A stretch of 64,000 nucleotides of DNA from Mesorhizobium sp. (GTDB lineage Bacteria > Pseudomonadota > Alphaproteobacteria > Rhizobiales > Rhizobiaceae): NCBI GenBank assembly GCA_004020545.1, contig SAQE01000009.1, positions 62,001-126,000 on the forward strand, written 5' to 3'. The notes below the pieces were generated by a model. The model searched no databases, was not told the origin of the DNA, and saw nothing but the letters and a program-made list of their open reading frames with translations. The translations under genes and the position numbers were made by a program. Within the stretch, counting starts at the first letter, position 1, and each line of letters opens with the position of its first letter. This document shows positions 45,739 to 54,918 of this stretch, in pieces.

Positions 45739-46677
45739 TTATTGCCTACCGTAGTAGAGCGTGACCGTGTGCTTCGCCTCGGCGAAGAACAGCCAGCGCT
45801 CGACCAGCATGCCGGCGAACTGGGAGATGGCTGCAAGCACTGATGCGGCTGTCGCGAAAGGCCATGGCAAGGCAAAGGCGATAGCGAGCAAGATAGCCGG
45901 TGCGGCGAAGGCCAGCGCCTGCGCAATCCACCGCAGCTTTTCGCCATGCTTGCGCGCGATGCGGAAACCCATTTCCTTGAGCAGGTAGTTTTCTTCCGTA
46001 TGCGGCCATTCGATCGACCGTACCGTGCCGCCGGCAAGACCCGTCGCCGTGTTGGCGGTGGTCGGGATATCCAGCCGGTCGTTGTATCGCCAGGTCGCCA
46101 GTTTCCAGGCCCAGCCGCCGAGTGTGGCAAGCAGCGCGCCGGTCAGCACCGCCGTCGAACCTACCGAAAAACCCTGCAGCAGAGCGTTCAGCAGCACGCA
46201 GCCGGTCATCGCCGCGAAAATAAGATAAGCCGGCAAAGTATAGCGGCTGTGCCATTGGGCGATCGGCTTCAGCGAAGCATAGATCATGCCTGTCGTGCAG
46301 ACGGTGGTGACCGCGCCGGCCGCCGCCATCAGCCCGGCAACGGCCACCCAGCCGCCGCTACGGCCGAGAAATACCCAGCCGATGCCGAACAGCGCGGCCG
46401 GAATGAAGGTGGCGACCGACGCCACGCCTTCGCGCGACAGCCAGGAGCTGCGCCATTGCGAGAAGGCGCGCCAGGCTCGCTCGGGTCGGCCGAGATGACC
46501 GGTCGAGGAGAGCAGACCGGCCGCGATCAGCACGAGCGCCAGCACCATGCCGACAAGGCCAAGCCAGATATCGGCCGCGATGAATCCTAGCCCGCCAAGC
46601 ATGCCGAGCAGCGCCAGCAGGCCGTAGCCGGCCCCAGTGGCGGCGGTGAAGAGGACGACGGAGAAGGCGGGATGCAT
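45739..46677 (-). CDS. soeC: DmsC/SoeC-type membrane anchor subunit
   Basis: The 312-residue integral membrane protein has eight or nine predicted helices and resembles DmsC/NrfD-type anchors, for example SSTGHLGRPERAWRAFSQW and FTAATGAGYGLLALLGML. It passes electrons between the Fe-S subunit and the quinone pool. It is the last gene of a three-subunit molybdoenzyme operon and starts 12 bases after the Fe-S subunit. Confidence 0.82.
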   Translation of the reverse strand: MHPAFSVVLFTAATGAGYGLLALLGMLGGLGFIAADIWLGLVGMVLALVLIAAGLLSSTGHLGRPERAWRAFSQWRSSWLSREGVASVATFIPAALFGIGWVFLGRSGGWVAVAGLMAAAGAVTTVCTTGMIYASLKPIAQWHSRYTLPAYLIFAAMTGCVLLNALLQGFSVGSTAVLTGALLATLGGWAWKLATWRYNDRLDIPTTANTATGLAGGTVRSIEWPHTEENYLLKEMGFRIARKHGEKLRWIAQALAFAAPAILLAIAFALPWPFATAASVLAAISQFAGMLVERWLFFAEAKHTVTLYYGRQ

Positions 46678-46689
46678 GATTGGCTGAGG

Positions 46690-47424
46690 CTAGTTCGAAA
46701 GCATGCGGTCGATCCAGCCCAGAAAGCCGCCTTCGGCCTTGATAGGCTCCAGCGCCGGCGCGTCCACTTTTGCCGAGCGCTCGGTATGGGCGCGCGGCGG
46801 CAGGTACTTGTTGGTCGGCTTGTAGCCAAGCTCCGGCATGAGGTCGACGCCGCCGCGCGCTGCCACCAATTGCGAGATGGCGGAAGCCGGATCGCCGAGA
46901 TCGCCGAAATGCCGGGCGCTGGTCGGGCAGGCGGCGACGCAGGCCGGCACGCGGTCCTCCGCCGCCAGATTGTCGTTGTAGATGCGATCGACGCAGAGCG
47001 TGCATTTCTTCATCACTCCGACATCCGTGTCGAACTCGCGCGCGCCGTAGGGGCAGGCCCAGCTGCACAGCTTGCAGCCGATGCATTTGTCCTCGTCGAC
47101 CAGCACGATGCCGTCCGAGGCGCGCTTGTAGGAGGCGCCGGTCGGGCAGACGGTGACGCAGGCCGGCTGCTCGCAATGCAGGCAGGAGCGCGGGAAGTTC
47201 ACCGTGCGGCCGCCTTGTTCGGTCGTGTGCTCATAAGCGTGCACGCGGTTGAACCAGACGCCGTCGGCATGCCCGCCATAGGGATCGGTGTCGGTCAGCG
47301 GCGCCATATAGCCGCCCGTGTTCCATTCCTTGCAGGCGGTGACGCAGGCCTGGCAGCCGACGCAGGTGTCGAGGTCGATGACGAGGCCTAGTTTCTTCTC
47401 GGTTTGGGCGGGAAGGCAGGTCAT
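46690..47424 (-). CDS. soeB: Four-cluster ferredoxin subunit SoeB
   Basis: The 244-residue protein has four cysteine groups for [4Fe-4S] clusters: CVGCQACVTACKEWN (about 18-32), CLHCEQPACVTVCPTGA, CIGCKLCSWACPYGA and CTLCVDRIYNDN with PACVAACPTSA. It relays electrons from the molybdenum subunit to the membrane anchor. Its start overlaps the soeA stop by ATGA. Confidence 0.88.
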   Translation of the reverse strand: MTCLPAQTEKKLGLVIDLDTCVGCQACVTACKEWNTGGYMAPLTDTDPYGGHADGVWFNRVHAYEHTTEQGGRTVNFPRSCLHCEQPACVTVCPTGASYKRASDGIVLVDEDKCIGCKLCSWACPYGAREFDTDVGVMKKCTLCVDRIYNDNLAAEDRVPACVAACPTSARHFGDLGDPASAISQLVAARGGVDLMPELGYKPTNKYLPPRAHTERSAKVDAPALEPIKAEGGFLGWIDRMLSN

Positions 47425-50351
47425 TCGGTGGCTTCCCTTTTCATGCGGAACGCGGCGCCGAAACGAAGCACATCCGGAGAGGGCTCGAAATTAGGCGGCT
47501 GGGCAAAACGCTCGAACTGCGGCTCGGTGAAGCCGGCTTCTTCCGGCGCGCATTTGATGATCCGCACGCGCACGTCGAACCATGCCGCCTGCCCCGTGAC
47601 GGGATCGGAGTTGGAATAGCGCTTGCCGTTGGCGTCGGCCGTAGTCTGGTCGCCGATGATATGGTTGAGCAGGAAGCCGCGATAGCTCTCTGCCGCGTCG
47701 TCCTTCAGGCCCCAGCTCCCGCGCCGCTTGCCGATCGCGTTCCAGGTCCAGACCGTGTCCGGGTTCACGCCGTCGATGAGCTTGATCTGGCTTTTCACCC
47801 GGCCGTTGACGCTCTCGATCCAAACCCAGTCGTCGTCGGCAAGGCCATGCCTGCCTGCCGTTTCCCGATGCACGAACAGCCGGTTCTGGCTGGTGATCTG
47901 CCTCAGCCACGCATTCTGCGAACCCCAGGAATGGTACATGTGCATCGGCCGCTGCGTCAGCGCATGCAGCGGATATTTTTGCAGATCGACGGCCTCGTCC
48001 TCGAAAGGCGCGTACCAGAAGGGCAGCGGGTCCATGTAGGTCTCGATCCGGGCGCGCTCGGCTTCCGGCGGCTGCGCTTTTCCATGGCCGCGCGCGGCCA
48101 GCCGGAAGCGCTGGATCGGCTCTGAATAAAGCTGGAAAACGATCGGCTCGGCCTTCGCGATGAAACCCATTTGGACGGCGAAGTCGAGATAAGCGCCGTT
48201 GGCCATCTTGTAATAGCGCTGGTCGTCGGCAAAGGCGTGATGCCAGAAGCCACCATTGTCGATGTAGCGCTGCAACTGCCCGGGATTGGCCTCGCCCTTG
48301 CCGAAGGAACCGCCGTTTTCGCCGCGCCAGCCGGCCAGCGGGCCGATGCCGGGCGTGCGCTCGTGATTGACGATGTAGTCGGCATAGTCGCGGTATTTTG
48401 CCGAGCCGTCCTCGTTGGCAAAGCCGGGCAGGCCGAGCCGCGCGCCGAGCTCGATCAGCACCGACTGGAACGGCCGCACGTCGCGGTCCGGCTGCACCAC
48501 CGGATAGCGGATGGCGTCGGCCGGCCCGTCGGCATGGCTGATCGGCCGATCGAGCAGGCTGATGCAGTCATGCCGCTCGAGATAGGTGGTGTCGGGCAGC
48601 ACCAGATCGGCGAACGGCACCGTCTCGGAATAGTAGGCGTCGGAATAGATGATGAAGGGGATTTTGTAGTTTCCGGCTTCATCCTTGTCCGTGAGCATGG
48701 CGATGGTCTCGACGGTGTTCATCGAGGAATTCCAAGCCATGTTCGACATGTACATCATCAGCGTGTCGATCGGGTAAGGATCGCCGGCCCAGGCGTTGCG
48801 GATGACGGTGTGCATCAGCCCGTGCGCTGCGAGCGGCGCCTCCCAGGAATAGGCCTTGTCGATGCGGCTGGGCCGGCCGGTCTCGTCGACGAGCAGGTCG
48901 TCCGGCCCTGAGACGAAGCCGAGCGGCATGCCTTCCAATGGCGTCATCGGCCGGATATCCTTGCCGGCAGGCTTCGGACCCGGGGGCGCGCAACGGGGAT
49001 AGGGCGGCTTGAAGCGGAAGCCGCCGGGAACGTCCACGGTGCCCAGCAGCACCTGCAGCAGATGGATGGCGCGGCAGGTATGGAAGCCGTTGGAATGGGC
49101 CGAGATGCCGCGCATGGCGTGCATCGAAACCGGTCGACCCTTGATCGTCTCGTGCCGGCGGCCTGCCCAGTCGGTCCAGGCGACCGGCAGTTCGATCGTC
49201 TGCTCGAAGGCGACATGCGCCAGTTCCGCCGCGATCCGGCGGATCGTGGCGGCGCTGATGCCGCAGCGCTCAGCGACTGCATCAGGCGAGTAGCTGTCGT
49301 CCATGTATCGGTCGGCGATGAGCTGGAACACCGGCACGCAGTGGCGGCCATTGACCGTGTAGCTGCCGGTCAGTGCTGGTTTGGCATCCGGGTCGGTTGC
49401 GTTGACAGGGACCTTCGCCACCCTGTCCCAGCCCAGTGGATTGCCGGCATCGTCACGCACGAACAGTCCGTCATCGGCGGTTCCCGGCTCTTGCACGACA
49501 AGCACCGGCGCGTTGGTGTAGCGCAGCAGATAGTCGAGATCGACGCGGCCGGCCTTAAGCAGTTCGTGGACGAGGGCGAGCACGAACAACCCGTCCGTGC
49601 CCGGCCGGATGCCGATCCAGTCGTCGGCGATGGCGTTGTAGCCCGTGCGGCACGGGTTGATCGAAACGACCTTGGCGCCGCGCGCCTTGAGCTTGCCGAG
49701 GCCGATCTTGATCGGGTTTGAATCATGGTCCTCGGCGACGCCGAACAGCATGAAGTATTTCGTGTTGTCCCAGTCGGGCTCGCCGAACTCCCAGAACGAG
49801 CCGCCGATCGTGTAGAGTCCGCCGGCCGCCATGTTGACCGAGCAGAAGCCGCCATGCGCGGCGAAATTCGGCGTGCCGAACTGGCTCGCCCACCAGCCTG
49901 TCAGCGACTGCGACTGGTCGCGCCCGGTGAAGAAAGCAAGCTTCTTCGGGTCCGTGCGCCGGATCTCCGTCAGCCGCTCGCTGGCGATGGTGAGCGCTTC
50001 GTCCCATTCGATCTCACGGAACTCGCCGGAGCCGCGCGGACCGGTGCGCTTGAGCGACTTCTTCAGCCGCGCCGGGCTGTAATGCTGCATGATGCCGGCG
50101 CTGCCCTTGCCGCAGATCACGCCGCGGTTCACCGGATGGTCCTTGTTGCCGTTGATGTAGCGCACCTTGCCGTCCTTGATGTGGACGTCGATGCCGCAGC
50201 GGCAGGCGCACATGTAGCAGGTGGTCTTGGCGATGCGGTCGGAGACGCTTGGCGAGGTCTCGACGCCGTCGCCCTCGTCAGGCGCTTGGCTGTCGGCCAG
50301 CGGCTGCTGGGACGGTGCGGAATTGGCGCCGCGCGGCGATGTTCGGCTCAT
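47421..50351 (-). CDS. soeA: Molybdopterin oxidoreductase, SoeA-type sulfite dehydrogenase
   Basis: The 976-residue protein has an N-terminal [4Fe-4S] motif C45-x2-C48-x3-C52-x27-C80 and bis-MGD domains typical of the DMSO-reductase family (TGRDQSQSLTGWWASQFGTP, VVSINPCRTGYNA, DTTYLERHDCISL). There is no Tat signal, which fits the cytoplasmic SoeABC enzyme that oxidises sulfite to sulfate, first known from Allochromatium vinosum and marine alphaproteobacteria. The substrate assignment is by family resemblance and context (LysR regulator, TSUP exporter nearby); thiosulfate or polysulfide reductase is the main alternative. Confidence 0.8.
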   Translation of the reverse strand: MSRTSPRGANSAPSQQPLADSQAPDEGDGVETSPSVSDRIAKTTCYMCACRCGIDVHIKDGKVRYINGNKDHPVNRGVICGKGSAGIMQHYSPARLKKSLKRTGPRGSGEFREIEWDEALTIASERLTEIRRTDPKKLAFFTGRDQSQSLTGWWASQFGTPNFAAHGGFCSVNMAAGGLYTIGGSFWEFGEPDWDNTKYFMLFGVAEDHDSNPIKIGLGKLKARGAKVVSINPCRTGYNAIADDWIGIRPGTDGLFVLALVHELLKAGRVDLDYLLRYTNAPVLVVQEPGTADDGLFVRDDAGNPLGWDRVAKVPVNATDPDAKPALTGSYTVNGRHCVPVFQLIADRYMDDSYSPDAVAERCGISAATIRRIAAELAHVAFEQTIELPVAWTDWAGRRHETIKGRPVSMHAMRGISAHSNGFHTCRAIHLLQVLLGTVDVPGGFRFKPPYPRCAPPGPKPAGKDIRPMTPLEGMPLGFVSGPDDLLVDETGRPSRIDKAYSWEAPLAAHGLMHTVIRNAWAGDPYPIDTLMMYMSNMAWNSSMNTVETIAMLTDKDEAGNYKIPFIIYSDAYYSETVPFADLVLPDTTYLERHDCISLLDRPISHADGPADAIRYPVVQPDRDVRPFQSVLIELGARLGLPGFANEDGSAKYRDYADYIVNHERTPGIGPLAGWRGENGGSFGKGEANPGQLQRYIDNGGFWHHAFADDQRYYKMANGAYLDFAVQMGFIAKAEPIVFQLYSEPIQRFRLAARGHGKAQPPEAERARIETYMDPLPFWYAPFEDEAVDLQKYPLHALTQRPMHMYHSWGSQNAWLRQITSQNRLFVHRETAGRHGLADDDWVWIESVNGRVKSQIKLIDGVNPDTVWTWNAIGKRRGSWGLKDDAAESYRGFLLNHIIGDQTTADANGKRYSNSDPVTGQAAWFDVRVRIIKCAPEEAGFTEPQFERFAQPPNFEPSPDVLRFGAAFRMKREATE

Positions 50352-50506
50352 GATCCGCGAACGCTCTTGCCGCTCGCCATTCTGGCTTTCGTCTTAGGGC
50401 CCGGCCCGCGCATGTAGTGGAGCTCGGGATGGTAGCGGTCGCCGGCGAATTGCCGCTTCAGCCGACGGCTCCAATGCGCGAAAAGGGATTTGAAGCGCCC
50501 GATCAT
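50348..50506 (-). CDS. Small basic protein coupled to soeA, unknown function
   Basis: This 52-residue frame starts at ATG 50506 with AAGG seven bases upstream and ends in an ATGA overlap with soeA. The product is strongly basic (LFAHWSRRLKRQF, GPKTKARMASGK) with no membrane segment or cysteines. I do not recognise a family. The close coupling suggests a real gene, perhaps a maturation or regulatory factor for the molybdoenzyme; it could also be a translated leader. Confidence 0.5.
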   Translation of the reverse strand: MIGRFKSLFAHWSRRLKRQFAGDRYHPELHYMRGPGPKTKARMASGKSVRGS

Positions 50507-50629
50507 TTCCAACCTTGGCCGCCGAAATGCCAAATTTTTCCAACTTCAGGCAAAAACTTAGAACAAAGCAATTGATCTGTCTAACAAGCGGCTCTTGTAA
50601 TTCCGATCGATTTTGCTTCTTAGTTGGGC

Positions 50630-51538
50630 ATGACTCTCGATCAGTTGCGCATCTTCGTCGCCGTCGCCGAGCATGGCCACATGACCAAAGCGGCCGAGCT
50701 GCTCGGCATCTCGCAGTCCGCCGCCTCGGCGGCCATCCGCGCGCTCGAAAGCCAGCATGGCGTACGCTTGTTCAACCGGGTGGGGCGCAACATCGAGTTG
50801 GCGCAGACCGGCCACCGTTTCCTGCCTGAGGCCAAAGCCGTCCTGGAACGCGCGGCGGCTGCGCACAACGTGCTGGAGCATGTGTCGCAGACGGTCACCG
50901 GCAGCCTGTCGATATCGGCGAGCCAGACCATCGCCAGCTACTGGCTGCCGCGACGCCTGGCTGCGTTCCACGAGGCCTATCCGGCTGTGCGCCTCAGCGT
51001 CACCATCGGCAACACAAGGCAGGTGGAGGCCAATGTGCTGGACGGCCGGGCCGATTTCGGGCTGGTCGAGGGGCGCACGGAGTCGGACATCCTGCGGCGC
51101 GCCACGGTCGACGAGGATCGCATGATGCTGGTGGTGGCGCGCTCGCATCCCGAAATTCCGACGACACGGGCGGGAAACCTCGACATCAGGGCATTGCGCT
51201 GGATCATCAGGGAGGGCGGCTCGGGCACGCGCGAGGCGCTGGAGGATTTTGCGCGTGGCGAAGGGGTCTCGCCGGCGGAACTGCAGATCTTCCTGGTCCT
51301 GCCCAGCAATGAGGCTGTGCGTCAGGCGGTGGAGGCCGGCGCCGGCGCCACCATCATCTCGGAGCTGGTCGTCGCGCGCTCCCTGGCGGAGGGCAGCCTG
51401 CGATCCGTGCCGGTCGATCTGCCGAAGCGCGCTTTCGCCATGATCACCCACCGCGACCGGCAGGCGAGCCTCGCGCAGATGGCGCTGAAGGCGCATCTCA
51501 GCGGCAGGGCGGATGCGTCGTCAGCGGACAGGGGCTAG
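50630..51538 (+). CDS. LysR-family regulator, divergent from soeABC
   Basis: The 302-residue protein has the LysR winged helix (MTKAAELLGISQSAASAAIR, about 18-37, then LFNRVGRNIELAQTG) and a CysL/YeiE-like effector domain. Relatives of this group sense sulfur compounds, and YeiE has been described as sulfite-responsive. Divergence from soeA with about 120 bases between strongly suggests it controls soeABC. ATG 50630 is preferred over TTG 50624. Confidence 0.88.
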   Translation: MTLDQLRIFVAVAEHGHMTKAAELLGISQSAASAAIRALESQHGVRLFNRVGRNIELAQTGHRFLPEAKAVLERAAAAHNVLEHVSQTVTGSLSISASQTIASYWLPRRLAAFHEAYPAVRLSVTIGNTRQVEANVLDGRADFGLVEGRTESDILRRATVDEDRMMLVVARSHPEIPTTRAGNLDIRALRWIIREGGSGTREALEDFARGEGVSPAELQIFLVLPSNEAVRQAVEAGAGATIISELVVARSLAEGSLRSVPVDLPKRAFAMITHRDRQASLAQMALKAHLSGRADASSADRG

Positions 51539-51551
51539 GCAAGAGAAGGCC

Positions 51552-52808
51552 TCAGGCGAACTTCCGCCGGGCATCCAGCGCAAGACCAAGCCCGACCGAG
51601 CCGAACATGTCGCCTTCGATGACCGAGGCCTGCGGCACCAGCGAAAGGATCCGCCGCTTTGCCAATGGGATCGCGGTCGAACCGCCGGTGAGGAACACGG
51701 CGGTGATGGCGGAGGCGGAAATGCCGGCGTCGGCGATCGTCTGCCTGACCGTTGCGGTCACGCGTTCGATGTCCGCCCCGATCGTCTCTTCCAGGCCGGC
51801 GCGCGTGATCTCGGCCGCGAAGCGCGCGCCGGGCAGCGACACCTTCACTTCGGCCGAAGATTGGTCGGTGAGCGCGATCTTGGCCCGTTCGACCAGGCCG
51901 GCCATCGCATGCCCGTAACGATGCTCGACAATGTCGATGAAGCGGTCGACAAGGTCGGCCCGCTCGGCCTCGAAGCGGATCTGCCTTAGATCCGACATTG
52001 CCTTGGCAGTGTAGACCAGGTTGATGCGCTGCCAGGTCGCAAGGTCGATGAAATAGCTCGCCGGCAGATTGCGCTTGTGGTCCTTGGTCCGCGTCAGATA
52101 GCCGAGCTCGGGCATGACATGGGCGATGCTGAGCAGCCGGTCGAAATCCGTGCCGCCGATATGGATGCCGCGATTGGCCAGGATGTCGCCCTTGCGGTCG
52201 TCCGAGCGGGCGCGCTCCGGCGAGACGCGCACGACGGAAAAGTCGGAGGTGCCGCCGCCCATGTCGACGATCAGCGCCAGCTCTTCCCGCGCGACGTTCT
52301 GTTCATAGTCGAGCCCCGCCGCGATCGGCTCGAACTGGAAGGCGATGTGCTTGAAGCCTTGCGCGCGCGCCGCTTTTTCGAGTTCGCCCTGCGCTTTCGC
52401 ATCGGCTTCGGCATCGTCGTCGACGAACTGCACCGGCCGGCCGAGCACGACCCGCTCGACGGGGCCGCCGGCATCCTCTTCCAGCCGCTTCTTCAAATGG
52501 CTGATGAAGAATCCGATGATGTCGGTGAAGCCGATCAGACGCGCCTTGATGCGCGTCTTCTCATTGGCCAGCGAGCTGCCGAGAACGCTTTTCAGCGAAC
52601 GCATCAGCCGGCCTTCGACGCTGTCGGTGTAGTCGGCAATCGCGCGGCGGCCGAAATAGGTGTGGCCGTCCTCGAAGTTGAAGAAAACGGCGCTCGGCAG
52701 AGTGGGCTGCTCGCCCTCCAGCGCCACCAGCCGCGCGCGGCCGTTGCGGATCACGCCCACCGTGGAATTGGACGTGCCGAAATCGATGCCGCCGAATGCC
52801 GATTGCAT
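51552..52808 (-). CDS. Hsp70-family protein (YegD-like)
   Basis: The 418-residue protein has the Hsp70/actin ATPase fold: GIDFGTSNSTVGVIRNG (about 7-23), the phosphate-2 motif LIVDMGGGTSDFSVV and the adenosine motif VFLTGGSTAIPLA. There is no peptide-binding domain of DnaK type, so it is a YegD-like ATPase of unknown client. It ends 13 bases from the convergent LysR gene. Confidence 0.88.
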   Translation of the reverse strand: MQSAFGGIDFGTSNSTVGVIRNGRARLVALEGEQPTLPSAVFFNFEDGHTYFGRRAIADYTDSVEGRLMRSLKSVLGSSLANEKTRIKARLIGFTDIIGFFISHLKKRLEEDAGGPVERVVLGRPVQFVDDDAEADAKAQGELEKAARAQGFKHIAFQFEPIAAGLDYEQNVAREELALIVDMGGGTSDFSVVRVSPERARSDDRKGDILANRGIHIGGTDFDRLLSIAHVMPELGYLTRTKDHKRNLPASYFIDLATWQRINLVYTAKAMSDLRQIRFEAERADLVDRFIDIVEHRYGHAMAGLVERAKIALTDQSSAEVKVSLPGARFAAEITRAGLEETIGADIERVTATVRQTIADAGISASAITAVFLTGGSTAIPLAKRRILSLVPQASVIEGDMFGSVGLGLALDARRKFA

Positions 52809-52973
52809 CGCAGCCTCCTGTCATTGGTTGGCGGCAACGGATCGATGGCGACGCATCGTGCGCCGTCATCCGGATGGCCGGACCGCTCTGCCGAATGGAA
52901 TGTGTGCTTACCCCCCGGGCTGGGGAGGCGGCGGTTTATCGTATGACGGGAAAAAGGGAAACCCCTCTTTTCA

Positions 52974-53002
52974 CGGGAAAATGGGGCTACCCATTTTTCC
53001 CG
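52974..53002 (-). terminator. Hairpin after the TIGR02186 gene
   Basis: CGGGAAAATGGG at 52974-52985 pairs with CCCATTTTTCCCG at 52990-53002 (one bulged T) around GCTA. It lies eight bases beyond the stop of the minus-strand gene ending at 53010. Confidence 0.6.
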
Positions 53003-53009
53003 GGCGACT

Positions 53010-53804
53010 TCAATCTTTGCGGAAGACGATGCGTCCGAGCCAGCCGGTGAGCATGGCCAGCGACACGGCGAACACGCCGTAGAGGAAGGAATAGTCGTGC
53101 GCGACGCGGAAGATCGACTGTTCGAAGCCGGACTTGCGGATTTCGAGCTGTGCGGAGCTTTCCTTCACGAACATGCCGCTTTTGAACAGGAAGGCGCGCG
53201 CCTTGTGCGTGCCGACCGGAATGTTGGGTGCCAGCCGCACGGTGGCGCGGAACAGGCTTTGCGACAGGAACTGCACGCCGCCGACATTCTCGCTGTAGAG
53301 GCCGGTTGCCGTCTTGCGCTCGCGCAGCGCTGCGGTGAATTCCTCGATGGTCGTAGGGCTATCGGTCTCATCGGCGGGCTTCATGTAGAGGTTCTGTGCG
53401 CCGAGCGAGAGCTGCTTGTACTTGGTCGGATCGGCAATGTCCTGCAGGGGCCTCGTCGTGGCGACCGAATAGGACACCGGCACGTTCTCGAAGGTCTCCG
53501 ATTGCAGGTTGATCCAGACGCCGAGCACCCTGTCCTTGCGGCGGACCACGACCGGCCGTGGCGGCCCTTCGAGCACGACGACGACGTCATAACGCCCCTG
53601 CCGCGACACCAGCGGATCGGGATTTTCGAGCGATCCGAAGATGGTGAGGTCGGCGCCCGAAAAGCCGGCGGTGATCGAGATGGCGTCGGTCGACAGGCCG
53701 ATCTGGATGCCTTCGGCCGGAGGCGGCGTCTGCGCCGTCGCCGGCGACAGGGCGAGGAACAGCGAAAGCGAAATTGTTGCTGCGAACGCCCTCAACCCCG
53801 CCAT
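53010..53804 (-). CDS. TIGR02186-family membrane-anchored protein
   Basis: The 264-residue protein has a signal peptide (LSLFLALSPATAQTPP), a beta-rich periplasmic part (ISITAGFSGADLTIFGSLEN) and a C-terminal membrane helix (FLYGVFAVSLAMLTGWLGRI) ending RIVFRKD. The family has no known function but is regularly found next to TSUP exporters in alphaproteobacteria. Its ATG overlaps the exporter stop by ATGA. Confidence 0.82.
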   Translation of the reverse strand: MAGLRAFAATISLSLFLALSPATAQTPPPAEGIQIGLSTDAISITAGFSGADLTIFGSLENPDPLVSRQGRYDVVVVLEGPPRPVVVRRKDRVLGVWINLQSETFENVPVSYSVATTRPLQDIADPTKYKQLSLGAQNLYMKPADETDSPTTIEEFTAALRERKTATGLYSENVGGVQFLSQSLFRATVRLAPNIPVGTHKARAFLFKSGMFVKESSAQLEIRKSGFEQSIFRVAHDYSFLYGVFAVSLAMLTGWLGRIVFRKD

Positions 53805-54727
53805 CAGCTCAGGCCCGCGGCGGAGAGCGAGTAGGGATTGGGCGGCGTCGCGAAAAGATCGATTGCCAAGCGGATGGCAACCGCCAGCACCAGCAGCGCC
53901 AGAAGCGCCCGCAATTGCTCGCCGCGCAGTCTTTGGCCGGCCTTGGCGCCGTATTGCGCGCCGGCAACGCCGCCGGCCATCAGCAGGAAGGCGAGGATCA
54001 CGTCGACCGTCTGGTTGGTCGTGGCATGCACCAGCGTGGTGTAGGCCGAGGTGAAGATGATCTGGAACAGCGAGGTGCCGATAACGACGTTGGTCGGCAC
54101 CTTGAGCAGGTAGATCAGCGCCGGCACCATGATGAAGCCGCCGCCGACGCCCATGATCGAGGACAGGAAGCCGATCGCCGCGCCGAGCCCAAGCACGGGG
54201 ATGACGCTGACGAAAAGCTTCGAGGCGCGGAAGCGCATCTTGAACGGCAGCCGGTGGATCCAGTTGTGCTGGCCGGATTTCTTCAGCACCGGCGCAGCAC
54301 CGCTGCGCGTGGCGCGCAGCGCGTTGACGCTCTCGACCAGCATCAGTCCGCCGACGGTGCCGAGCAGCGCGACATAGAGCAGCGAGATGAACAGGTCCAG
54401 CTGGCCGAGCCGGCGCAGCAGCGCAAAGACGTAGATGCCGGCGGTCGAGCCGACGATGCCGCCGGCCAGAAGGACGCCGCCGAGCTTGAAGTCGAGCGTG
54501 CCGCGTTTGAAGTGCGACAGCGCGCCGGAGAAGGAGGAGGCGATGACCTGGTTGGCCCCGGTGGCCACCGCGATCGCCGGTGGGATGTTGTAGAAGATCA
54601 GCAGCGGCGTGATGAGGAAGCCGCCGCCCACCCCGAACATACCCGACAGGAAGCCTACCGCCGCGCCCATCGCCAGCAGCACGAAGACGTTGACGGAAAT
54701 TTCCGCGATCGGGAGATAGATGCCCAC
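53804..54727 (-). CDS. TauE/SafE (TSUP) family anion exporter
   Basis: The 307-residue protein has about eight membrane helices and two TSUP repeats, each with the glycine-rich word GVGGGFLITPLL and GVGGGFIMVPALI. Family members export sulfite or sulfonate-derived anions. With SoeABC nearby, removal of sulfite is plausible but inferred. The start is a GTG at 54727 giving VGIYLPIAEISVN; the frame is open upstream but without family likeness. Confidence 0.85.
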   Translation of the reverse strand: MGIYLPIAEISVNVFVLLAMGAAVGFLSGMFGVGGGFLITPLLIFYNIPPAIAVATGANQVIASSFSGALSHFKRGTLDFKLGGVLLAGGIVGSTAGIYVFALLRRLGQLDLFISLLYVALLGTVGGLMLVESVNALRATRSGAAPVLKKSGQHNWIHRLPFKMRFRASKLFVSVIPVLGLGAAIGFLSSIMGVGGGFIMVPALIYLLKVPTNVVIGTSLFQIIFTSAYTTLVHATTNQTVDVILAFLLMAGGVAGAQYGAKAGQRLRGEQLRALLALLVLAVAIRLAIDLFATPPNPYSLSAAGLS

Positions 54728-54811
54728 CCGTCTGTCTCGATCCGTTTGCCTGTCGGCGAATGCCGCCGTCCCCAGCAGTTTCGCACCGAAAAGCCAATTT
54801 TGTCTTGCGCC

Positions 54812-54846
54812 GACGCGGTGGCGGGGCCAAACCCCGCCACCGCGTC
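54812..54846. terminator. Perfect 15-bp hairpin between podJ and the exporter gene
   Basis: GACGCGGTGGCGGGG at 54812-54826 pairs without mismatch with CCCCGCCACCGCGTC at 54832-54846 around a 5-base loop. It lies 70 bases past the podJ stop and could terminate podJ transcription, although no long T tract follows on either strand. Confidence 0.6.
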
Positions 54847-54918
54847 GAAACAAAAACCATCTCAATCAGTTAACAGGCAAATCTGTGGCAAGGCGTCGTG
54901 TATGCGACGCATCTGCCG

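Noticed and set aside
53010..54860. A single 616-codon frame covering the TIGR02186 gene and the exporter region
   Set aside because: Only the part after 53804 encodes a family protein; upstream, the exporter is in another frame with clear TSUP motifs.
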